Origin: Fuerstiella sp.
GTDB lineage: Bacteria; Planctomycetota; Planctomycetia; Planctomycetales; Planctomycetaceae
Direction of reading: 5' to 3'
DNA: 61,461 nucleotides
Assembly (NCBI GenBank): GCA_029245955.1
Contig: JAQWOH010000058.1
Location: 1-61,461, forward strand
This document shows, in pieces, positions 27,662 to 35,571 of the stretch (the first letter of the stretch is position 1; each line of letters begins with the position of its first letter). Position numbers and translations under genes: made by a program. The notes under the pieces were generated by a model, which saw only the letters and a program-made list of their open reading frames with translations, had not been told where the DNA came from and made no database searches.

Positions 27662-27805
27662 GGTTGTCCCTCACTCGCAAAAGTCAGACGGACAACGTCT
27701 TACTGCTGAGTTGTCCGGTCTGATTAAACTGGTGAGTCAGAAATGATGTTGTGAAGCTAGTCCACAGGCACACTTCTGTCTCAGTCATAAAGCCTCAATG
27801 AGGCA

Positions 27806-28723
27806 TTACTGAGCCAGAAGCTTGTCGAACAGAAATTCGTTCGCGTTCGTGTAATCTTTTGATTCTGACACGCCCTTGATCAGCAGGTGGCATTCGTGTC
27901 CTGCCTTGTCCGCCTTTTCCTTCATCTTCACGCCGTAGACCGGGTGATGGATTCCGTGTCCGGCACTTTCTGACGGAAGTTTCATGTTGTTGCCGTATGT
28001 CATCAGCAGCGGCGGGTCGTCTTTGGTCAGGTGATTGTACGGTGAGAATTCAATGTACAATTCGCGATGTTGCGCATAGTTCTTCAACGCACCTTCAATC
28101 GTTCTCTCACCGACAGCCATGTTGATCATGTTGTGTTTAAGGACATTGGGGCCGAGCCATGGTTCAATCTGTTTCGGATCGATGGACGTTTGTCCTCCGG
28201 CGACGGCTGCTGCGGTAACTCGTGTGGATTCTTGCAGCACTGGATCAGCAGACTTCGGATCTGCCAGATCATCGTGCAACAGCAGCCACATAGACGTACA
28301 TGCTCCGGCACTGCCGCCGGTCAGGGCGACACGATCTTTTCTGATGTTCCACTGGACCGCTTTGGACCGGAGAAACTGAATAGCCCGTGCTGCATCGTGA
28401 ACCGGGGCCGGCAAAGAGGCCTGTCCTGTCAATCGGTAGTTGACGGCTGCATAGGAAATGCCTCTGTCAAGAAATGGCTGCACGCTGGCCGGACTGCGTT
28501 TCTTGTCGCCACCGATCCAGCCACCTCCATGAATATAGACCATCAGGGGACGTGGACCGTCACCTTCAGCTTTCCAGAAATCGACAACATTCATCTTGTG
28601 CGGGCCGTACGAGACGTCGGCATGTGTCGGTTGCAGACCGGCGGGCCCGGCTTTCTTCTCGTCCGCAACAGTGTTTGCGGTTACAGCCAGCAGCAGGGCA
28701 GCAAAAATCAGGAATGGTTTCAT
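27806..28723 (-). CDS. Secreted alpha/beta-hydrolase (esterase/lipase-like)
   Basis: The 305-residue protein has a signal peptide (MKPFLIFAALLLAVTANTVA) and a carboxylesterase fold: the oxyanion motif YIHGGGWIGGDKK, the nucleophile elbow GGSAG (about residue 134), a late Asp/His region (HHPVYG, KAGHECHLLIKG), and GISYAAVNYRLT. These features fit the BD-FAE/acetylxylan-esterase-like group. Being exported, it probably deacylates polysaccharide or small ester substrates. It is codirectional with the DapA-like gene that follows. Confidence 0.9.
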   Translation of the reverse strand: MKPFLIFAALLLAVTANTVADEKKAGPAGLQPTHADVSYGPHKMNVVDFWKAEGDGPRPLMVYIHGGGWIGGDKKRSPASVQPFLDRGISYAAVNYRLTGQASLPAPVHDAARAIQFLRSKAVQWNIRKDRVALTGGSAGACTSMWLLLHDDLADPKSADPVLQESTRVTAAAVAGGQTSIDPKQIEPWLGPNVLKHNMINMAVGERTIEGALKNYAQHRELYIEFSPYNHLTKDDPPLLMTYGNNMKLPSESAGHGIHHPVYGVKMKEKADKAGHECHLLIKGVSESKDYTNANEFLFDKLLAQ

Positions 28724-28927
28724 AATGTTCTCGGGACGGGGCCGGCGAATCGGGACAGAACGTCGTTTTGAAATGCCTCATCACCAAAGTCCCTCGATTT
28801 CGGCAACGGGTTATTGACTGCGTCTGGCATTCCGAATGCCCCGCAGCAATTTGGATCATGCGGGAGACCTTACCGTTCGCGACCGGGAAGGTGCAAACGA
28901 AACCGGAAAACACTTTTGACGGAAGCG

Positions 28928-29611
28928 TTACTGCGGCGGTCTCTCGCCCACACGCCAGTCAATCGGTGGCTGTGCGACGGATTCCAGAAACGTATTGGTC
29001 TGTGAAAACGGGCGGCTTCCGAAGAATCCGCGTCGGGCTGACAGCGGCGATGGGTGCGGGCTCCGGATCAGCAGGTGTCGTTTGTGAATCAAGGACGCCT
29101 TCTTCTGAGCCGGTTTGCCCCACAGCACAAATGCCACAGACGGCAGTTCGTTCACACACTCGATGACTCGTGTGGTGAAGTCTTCCCAGCCGTGTTTGCG
29201 ATGAGAATTCGGCTCGTGAGCCCGGACGGTTAGTACGGTGTTGAGCAGCAGGACACCCTGGTGTGCCCATGCTTCGAGGCAGCCGTGTGTGGCTGCTGGA
29301 ATTTGCAGGTCACTTTCCAGTTCTTTATAGATATTTCGCAGTGACGGAGGAATTCTGATGCCGTGCCGTACGGAGAAACTTAGGCCATGAGCCTGTCCGT
29401 CATCATGGTACGGGTCCTGCCCCAGAATGAGAACGCGGACTCTGTTCAGTGGTGTCATCGTCAGCGCCGCAAAGACGTCGTCGGAGGGGGGAAACACCTG
29501 ACTTGCTGTTCGTTCGCGGGTCACGAACCGTTGCAGTTCTCGAAAGTTCGGAGACGCAATCTGGTCTTTCAGCATTTCACGCCAGCATTCCGGAATTGCG
29601 TTGAGATTCAT
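28928..29611 (-). CDS. ung: Uracil-DNA glycosylase
   Basis: The 227-residue protein is a family 1 UDG: motif A VLILGQDPYHDDGQAHGLSFSV carries the water-activating Asp and His, LLLNTVLTVRAHEPNSH follows, and the minor-groove loop HPSPLSARRGFFG carries the second catalytic His. It excises uracil from DNA. The ATG at 29611 gives the usual length; an upstream in-frame codon would add 20 residues and overlap the kinase gene. It lies 32 bases after the kinase stop on the same strand. Confidence 0.97.
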   Translation of the reverse strand: MNLNAIPECWREMLKDQIASPNFRELQRFVTRERTASQVFPPSDDVFAALTMTPLNRVRVLILGQDPYHDDGQAHGLSFSVRHGIRIPPSLRNIYKELESDLQIPAATHGCLEAWAHQGVLLLNTVLTVRAHEPNSHRKHGWEDFTTRVIECVNELPSVAFVLWGKPAQKKASLIHKRHLLIRSPHPSPLSARRGFFGSRPFSQTNTFLESVAQPPIDWRVGERPPQ

Positions 29612-29643
29612 GAAAAGAATCCTGTGTACATCGTTCGCATGCT

Positions 29644-31395
29644 CTACCGGCCTGAATGGGGTCCGTGCCACCGTGGTGCACTAACCATCGTTTCGTCGAG
29701 TGCTTCATCGTTACTGCTGTTGGCTCCCATCATTGCAGTGTCGTCCTCGCTGCTCTCAGACTTGTGCACGTGATCTGAAAAATGTGCTTTCCACCACGTT
29801 TCGGCTTGCCTCCAGCTCCAGCTTTCCGCTTGTGGCAGAGACGCCATGGCGTCCAGCATTTCATCGGGTGACTGAAATCGATCGGCCGGTTGTTTGGCCA
29901 GACACTTCATGACAACAGCAGTCAGTTCAGGGCTCACATCCGCGCCGATTTCAGTGAACGCTGGTGGCGTCTGAGTAGCATGGGCAACGACAAGTTTCAA
30001 AGGGTTTTCAATGTCAAACGGTGGGCGACCGGTTAACAAGAAATATGCCACGGCACCAAGTGAGTACAAGTCTCCCCGTAAATCCGGCGAGATCCCCTGA
30101 GCCTGCTCGGGACACATGTAACGTGGCGACCCTTTGATATCGTTGACGACCGAAAGATCCGGATCGGTTGCCGACGTAAGTGGTCGCACCAACCCGAAAT
30201 CCAGTAGCTTTACGACATCAAAACGTTCGCCGACATGTGCCAGAAATACGTTGCTGGGTTTGATATCGCGATGGACCAGCTCTCGGGCCGCCGCTTCTCG
30301 CAGAGCGTTGCAGATCTGTCGCAGAACAAATACGACCCGATCTTCCGGCATCGGTCCGAATTCCGTGACCGTCTGTTTCAGATTCTTCCCGTGCAGATGT
30401 TCCATGACGTAGAAAAATGTACCGTCAGTCATCTGGCCATAGTCAAACACCTGAACTGTGTTCCAGTGGGTCAGTGTCGCGGTCGTCTGGACTTCGCGCT
30501 GAAAGCGTTTCAGGATAACGGGATCTTCTGACAGTTCTCCGCGAATGAGTTTTACGGCACACAGACGTTTCAGCAGCCGATGCTCTGCAAGGTAGACGTC
30601 GCCCATGCCTCCGCTGCCGATTTTTTCCCGCAGGCGGTACTGTCCGAGCTGCTCAGCCTCCAGTGCGCGGCTTCTCCAGCGGTTCATGATGGCAGTACCG
30701 TAAATGGCGCAGCCGGCTCCCACGGCCAGAGCCAGGAGGTTACCCGAAAACAGGCCCGCAGAACCGATGTGTTCGATTCGAAAAGTTGCGATCGCGGCAA
30801 CCGAAGATTCGTACTGGCCAATGACAACTCCTGGAGTAATTGCCATCAGGAACACCATCAGCGCTGCGCGTCGTGCAGTATTGGGAATGAACATGCCATA
30901 GATCATCATTATGCCAAATGTTGCAATGATCTGGTCCTTTACCGCAGTCACGAATGACACGGCCGCCCACGTGTTCTCTTCCGCCGTTGTGGTCTGAAAG
31001 GTCGCGTAGTGCCGCAGTTCTTCATGCAAATGAATACCAAGGTGCAGTGATACGCCCAGAAACATCACGGATTCGATCGCCCTCAGCCAGATTACAGAAA
31101 CATTTCGTGGGCTGCAGAGCCAGATGGAAGCCGAAATCAATGCGAAAAAAATGACGCCGTCCATAAGGTCGGGCGAGCCGGACAGTGCCAGCAGGCGAAC
31201 GGTGATCGCCATCTTTGCTGTTAACAGAACCATCGCACTGGCTCGCAGACGGCGGCGCAGCAGCCCCTGATCTGTCGATTCGCTGACCTGTGATTCGCCT
31301 TCCTGAAAACGAATCCGAGCCAGTGACGCTCGATAGTTGAGCAGTTCTGATGCTGAATGCCGCATTCGCGACAGCAGGCTGCTGTTCGTTTTCAT
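29644..31395 (-). CDS. Membrane Ser/Thr protein kinase with N-terminal multi-helix domain
   Basis: The 583-residue protein has an N-terminal region (about 1-235) with some five or six hydrophobic helices (AMVLLTAKMAITVRLLAL, DGVIFFALISASIWL, GIMMIYGMFIP, ALMVFLMAITPGVVI, LLALAVGAGCAIYGTAI). A PknB-type kinase follows (about 245-520): the Gly loop IGSGGMGDVYLAEHRL, VKLIRG, HRDIKPSNVFL, LLDFGLVRP, GSPRYMCPEQAQG, and GDLYSLGAVAYFLLTGRPPF. The tail (about 545-583) is acidic and Ser-rich. Most bacterial kinases of this class carry sensor parts after the kinase, so the order here is reversed. AGGA six bases before the ATG at 31395 decides the start. It is divergent from the anSME gene. Confidence 0.93.
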   Translation of the reverse strand: MKTNSSLLSRMRHSASELLNYRASLARIRFQEGESQVSESTDQGLLRRRLRASAMVLLTAKMAITVRLLALSGSPDLMDGVIFFALISASIWLCSPRNVSVIWLRAIESVMFLGVSLHLGIHLHEELRHYATFQTTTAEENTWAAVSFVTAVKDQIIATFGIMMIYGMFIPNTARRAALMVFLMAITPGVVIGQYESSVAAIATFRIEHIGSAGLFSGNLLALAVGAGCAIYGTAIMNRWRSRALEAEQLGQYRLREKIGSGGMGDVYLAEHRLLKRLCAVKLIRGELSEDPVILKRFQREVQTTATLTHWNTVQVFDYGQMTDGTFFYVMEHLHGKNLKQTVTEFGPMPEDRVVFVLRQICNALREAAARELVHRDIKPSNVFLAHVGERFDVVKLLDFGLVRPLTSATDPDLSVVNDIKGSPRYMCPEQAQGISPDLRGDLYSLGAVAYFLLTGRPPFDIENPLKLVVAHATQTPPAFTEIGADVSPELTAVVMKCLAKQPADRFQSPDEMLDAMASLPQAESWSWRQAETWWKAHFSDHVHKSESSEDDTAMMGANSSNDEALDETMVSAPRWHGPHSGR

Positions 31396-31522
31396 GATTT
31401 CCTGAACCAAATCTTCCGGTTTCGTGCACGCAATGAGTACATCGGCGGTGCAATTGCAGTCTATGCGTTAACATCTGCCGCTCCAGCCCATTCTTACAAC
31501 AAACCGCAAGATTTCTCACGGC

Positions 31523-32887
31523 ATGTCCAACCAGACAGACAGTCTGACGGCTCAGTTCACTGATCAGCCATTCCATGTGATGACCAAGCCCATCGGGCCG
31601 ATCTGCAACCTGGACTGCACGTATTGCTATTACCTGCACAAGGAGGATCTCTATCCGAAGGGCAACAAATGGAAGATGGCTGATGATTGCCTGGCGTCGT
31701 ACATTCGCCAGTACATCGATACTCAGCCGCCCGGCACCGCGGAAGTCACATTTGCCTGGCAGGGGGGCGAGCCAACACTGCTGGGACTGGAATTCTTTGA
31801 ACGCTGCGTGGAAATTCAAAAACAGCATGCCCGGCCTGGAATGAAAATCGCCAACACGCTGCAAACCAATGGAATTCTACTGGACGACGACTGGTGTCGT
31901 TTTTTTCTGAAGAACGGTTTTCTGGTCGGCTTGTCTATCGACGGCCCTGCTGAGTTACACGACGCTTACCGCGTGGACCATCAGGGCCAAGGCAGTCACG
32001 CGGCTGTTATTGCCGCGATCAGAAAACTGAAGAAATTCGGTGTCGACTTCAACGCGCTTGTGGTGGTGAATCGCCTCAACGGTGATTACGGAGCACGCGT
32101 CTATCGTTACCTCCGAGATGCCGGTTGCCAGTACCTGCAATTCATACCAATCGTGGAGCCGTCCGGCATCGGTCGGCATGCCGAGGGGCAGGTCAAAGCT
32201 TCCGATCATTTTACACCGTTCGCCGCCGCAGACACAGCCGTCAGTTCTCGCAGCGTCCTGCCGGAGCAGTTCGGCACATTTCTGTGCGACGCCTTTGACG
32301 AATGGATTCGACGCGATGTCGGTCGAGTGTTTGTGCAGATATTCGATCAGGCACTGAGCGCATGGGTGGGTGTCGAACCGTCGTTGTGTGTGTTTCGACG
32401 TACGTGCGGGCGAGCTCTCGCGATGGAACACAACGGCGACGTGTACAGTTGTGACCACTATGTCGAGCCGGATCACCTGCTGGGCAACCTGAACGTTGTG
32501 CCATTGGAAGAACTGGTAAATTCAGGTCGCCAGCAGGAGTTTGGCGACGCCAAGCTTAAGACTCTGCCGCAGTACTGTCTGGACTGCGAGGTTCGTCACG
32601 CGTGCAACGGAGAATGTCCGAAGAACCGTTTTTTGCAGACGCCGGACGGTGCAGATGGTCTGAATTTTCTTTGCGCCGGCTATCGCAAGTTCTTCAATCA
32701 CGTCGACCCGGCCATGCAGCAGATGGCTGCTTTCATAAACAAGCGACAGCCGGCGGCTCTGATCATGGAACAGCATTCGGACAGGCCGGCATCTGCCGCT
32801 CCACGAAGCGGACCCACGCCCCGCCGCAACGATCCCTGTCCCTGCGGTTCCGGCAGGAAGTACAAATCCTGCTGTCGCAAGTCATGA
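31523..32887 (+). CDS. Anaerobic sulfatase-maturating radical SAM enzyme with SEC-C tail
   Basis: The 454-residue protein is an anSME: the radical SAM cluster C-x3-C-x2-C sits at Cys28, Cys32 and Cys35 (ICNLDCTYCYY), with TFAWQGGEPTLLGLEFFE and GLSIDGP. The SPASM-type second cysteine set lies in RRTCGRALAMEHNGDVYSC and YCLDCEVRHACNGECPKNR. It oxidises the active-site Cys or Ser of sulfatases to formylglycine. The last 25 residues form a SEC-C zinc motif (RNDPCPCGSGRKYKSCC), probably a docking site to the secretion or translation machinery. It serves the CxAxR sulfatase at 19274 and others outside the window. It is divergently arranged with the kinase. Confidence 0.95.
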   Translation: MSNQTDSLTAQFTDQPFHVMTKPIGPICNLDCTYCYYLHKEDLYPKGNKWKMADDCLASYIRQYIDTQPPGTAEVTFAWQGGEPTLLGLEFFERCVEIQKQHARPGMKIANTLQTNGILLDDDWCRFFLKNGFLVGLSIDGPAELHDAYRVDHQGQGSHAAVIAAIRKLKKFGVDFNALVVVNRLNGDYGARVYRYLRDAGCQYLQFIPIVEPSGIGRHAEGQVKASDHFTPFAAADTAVSSRSVLPEQFGTFLCDAFDEWIRRDVGRVFVQIFDQALSAWVGVEPSLCVFRRTCGRALAMEHNGDVYSCDHYVEPDHLLGNLNVVPLEELVNSGRQQEFGDAKLKTLPQYCLDCEVRHACNGECPKNRFLQTPDGADGLNFLCAGYRKFFNHVDPAMQQMAAFINKRQPAALIMEQHSDRPASAAPRSGPTPRRNDPCPCGSGRKYKSCCRKS

Positions 32888-32912
32888 CCGGTTGCGTCAT
32901 TTCGTAAACACA

Positions 32913-33983
32913 CTAAGTCAGCTGCTGAAGTACCAGATCGCCCATTTCTGTCGTCGATACGGATGTCCCGCCCGCCGCAATATCTTTTGTGCGGTGGCCG
33001 GACTGCAGTGCCGCAGCAACGGCTGTTTCTATGGCATCAGCTTCTTCGCTCAGGTTCAGCGAGTGCCGTAGCAGCATCGCCGACGCCAGAAATGTGGCCA
33101 GCGGATTGGCGATGTTCCGGCCGGCGATATCGGGTGCCGACCCGTGAATGGGTTCGTACAGACCGGGACCATCACTGCCCAGTGATGCTGACGGCAGAAG
33201 TCCCAGCGATCCCGGCAGCATGGATGCTGCGTCGGTCAGGATGTCGCCGAACATATTGCCCGTCACCACAACGTCAAAGTCCTTTGGCCGCGAAATCAGG
33301 TGCATGGCCATCGCGTCGACCAGGACAACCTCGTATTCGATTTCAGGAAACTCTTCCCTGACCACGCGTTCCGCCACCTGTCGCCACAGTCGTGAAACTT
33401 CCAGTACATTGGCTTTGTCGACGGACGTCAGTTTACCGCGACGGTCTTTGGCCGCCGCCGCCGCCAGACGCACAATGCGTTCGACTTCGCCGGTTGAGTA
33501 CACCATTTCGTTGTAGGCTTCCTCTCCGGATTCGTGCGGGCGACGCCCGGAATCGCCGAAATAAATTCCTCCGGTCAGTTCCCTGAAGAACAGTATGTCG
33601 GTGCCTGCGACGATTTCGCGCCGTAGTGGCGACGCGTCCACCAGTTCGTCAAACGTATTGATTGGTCGCAGATTGGCAAACAGACCCAGTTCCTGACGGA
33701 TCTTCAGCAGCCCGACTTCGGGGCGAGTCTTCGCCGCGGGATCATCCCATTTGGGACCGCCGACAGCACCCAGCAGAATGGCGTCTGAATCCTTGCACGA
33801 ATCGATCGTCGGTTGGGGCAGCGGGTCCCCAAAGTCGTCGATGGCGTTGCCACCAATGGGGTGTTCAGGCATCGAAAACGTGTGCCCGTATCTCGCCGCG
33901 ATGGATTCAAGGACACGCTTTCCCTGAGTCACAATTTCGGGACCAATGCCGTCACCCGGCAACAGGACGATCTTTGCGTCCAT
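32913..33983 (-). CDS. leuB: 3-isopropylmalate dehydrogenase
   Basis: The 356-residue protein has all LeuB features: KIVLLPGDGIGPEIV, ILLGAVGGPKWDDP, the substrate Arg/Tyr/Lys region (FRELTGGIYFGDSG and VDKANVLEVSRLWRQV), the Asp metal site in DILTDAASMLPGSLGLLPSASLG, and the NAD-site LYEPIHGSAPDIAGRNIANPLA. It oxidatively decarboxylates 3-isopropylmalate in leucine synthesis. The ATG at 33983 is chosen for length; the 100-codon upstream extension is out of character. No other leu genes adjoin, so the pathway is dispersed. Confidence 0.97.
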   Translation of the reverse strand: MDAKIVLLPGDGIGPEIVTQGKRVLESIAARYGHTFSMPEHPIGGNAIDDFGDPLPQPTIDSCKDSDAILLGAVGGPKWDDPAAKTRPEVGLLKIRQELGLFANLRPINTFDELVDASPLRREIVAGTDILFFRELTGGIYFGDSGRRPHESGEEAYNEMVYSTGEVERIVRLAAAAAKDRRGKLTSVDKANVLEVSRLWRQVAERVVREEFPEIEYEVVLVDAMAMHLISRPKDFDVVVTGNMFGDILTDAASMLPGSLGLLPSASLGSDGPGLYEPIHGSAPDIAGRNIANPLATFLASAMLLRHSLNLSEEADAIETAVAAALQSGHRTKDIAAGGTSVSTTEMGDLVLQQLT

Positions 33984-34285
33984 AACGAAACCCTCTGTCT
34001 GAAAACGCGATTGTCGGCTCTCCGTCCCAAACACCAGTTCGGGACCGCACATTTCCGATGCACAGCTCCACCTGTTGACGTTTAACAACGCTGCAATTTG
34101 CTGCTCTCGAAGCGAAGCTTCGAGAGCAGACCTTCCCAGACGGGAGGCTGGGAACGAGCTGTACAGAGTAGAGTGGTGTTCCGGCAATTCAACCTTCATC
34201 CGCGGCGTGTACGGCAATCGGGATGACTTTCTCCCGATCGGTACACATTGCACGTTCATGACAGAACGCCTGGCGCAATGCACCG

Positions 34286-35029
34286 CTAACGATACACGGA
34301 ATCCGTCGGTTCATCAGCCATTCGAAATGCGGGAGCGTCGTCCAGTGTTTCGGAAAGCTGCAGCATCTCCGGGGCAGTTTCGGCACTCGGATTCTTGAGG
34401 ATGCCGGCAGAGGTCAGGCTCGCGTACGTCAGAAACATCATCAGACCAAGTGCCATGCCGTTTGGCAGTGCGTCTCTGCCAAAAAACTTAACGGCGCTGC
34501 CGGCCGATCTGCTCAGCTTGATCCGAACTCCATCCCACTGAACGCTGTACATTTCGTCCAGCACAAGGTGAGACATAAATCCGAGGGCCACCCCCATCGC
34601 CATCAACAGGCGGACTCGGATCTCCGGACTGTGGTACGACAGAAACGTGGCCTCTGCGGCGATGACCAGTGCCGGGATACTGTGGAACATGCCTCGGTGT
34701 ACGGTTAGTTTTCCCAGGACTGCGGCTCCCCCGTACCTGACGCCGCCATACAGCAGCAGAGAAAACAACATGGCGCGGTCGTCACTAATACCCAGTTCAT
34801 TCGTATGTTGTAACAGCAGCAGCGGCGCCAGAGCTGCTGTGACTCCGAACAGTTCGCGAACGGGTTTGCCACTCTGCGAATCCATGTCGGGCAGCATGCC
34901 GGCAATCCACGTCAGGATCGCAGCAATCGCGGCCTGTGTTATCGAGAACCCCAGCGCAAAGACAGCGCTAAACGCATAGGCGATGCCCAGCGTCCCGCTG
35001 ACGGTGATGTGTTCGCGATACGCGGCCAT
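34286..35029 (-). CDS. YdjM/DUF457-like membrane-bound metal-dependent hydrolase
   Basis: The 247-residue protein has four to five hydrophobic helices and the polar motifs of the YdjM/DUF457 family: GTLGIAYA, a metal-site Asp pair in AGMLPDMDSQSG, HRGMFHSIPAL, and GFMSHLVLDEMYSVQWDG. Family members are inner-membrane proteins that resemble phospholipase-C-like hydrolases; the substrate is unknown. It lies upstream of leuB on the same strand with a gap of about 300 bases and is divergent from the DUF1549 gene. Confidence 0.8.
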   Translation of the reverse strand: MAAYREHITVSGTLGIAYAFSAVFALGFSITQAAIAAILTWIAGMLPDMDSQSGKPVRELFGVTAALAPLLLLQHTNELGISDDRAMLFSLLLYGGVRYGGAAVLGKLTVHRGMFHSIPALVIAAEATFLSYHSPEIRVRLLMAMGVALGFMSHLVLDEMYSVQWDGVRIKLSRSAGSAVKFFGRDALPNGMALGLMMFLTYASLTSAGILKNPSAETAPEMLQLSETLDDAPAFRMADEPTDSVYR

Positions 35030-35571
35030 GGTACGGTGTTCACCGAATATGAGTGTGAATCCGAAGAATCGTAGCTTGATCCGCAGTCACGAGAACCCGC
35101 GTTTGAGCTTCGCTGCTGAATCGCAGCGGGCAATCTTCGGCACAGGCAGGCTGCGCGGCAATTTCCGCCGAAGTTCGACAGAATGCTGTCCTTGAATGTG
35201 TGTTCGGGACTGCTGTGGGAGGATTGTTCTGTGTTCAGGGCAGTTCACAATCACACAACATTCCCGTGCAAGTGAACTGAGATCTGCCATTCTCGGCTTT
35301 GTACTGGTCAGAAATGCCAGTTTCATGCGGTTGTCCCGACGACGGTTGGGGCACGAAGCGGCATGAGGCGTGGGTGCTGGGGGGCCGGTCGGGGAACAAT
35401 GAAGCCCCATCAGCGGCTGACCGTCACCACAAGACCGATTGAACGGCATATCCCAAAGACGCGGGCAGTGCCGCTGAAAAAACTCGGCATTCGGTTCTGT
35501 TCATGCGGGATCGGTCATTCAGAGTCGCGTTTGTGATGTGCGAGGTCTATACTCATGGGTGAGGTATCACT
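35030..35571. other. Intergenic region between divergent genes
   Basis: About 540 bases separate the YdjM-like gene (left) and the DUF1549-DUF1501 pair (right). Open frames are present but have unlikely composition. A GAGGT element 5-10 bases before 35572 is the ribosome site of the following gene. I see no tRNA, strong repeat or terminator. Confidence 0.5.
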
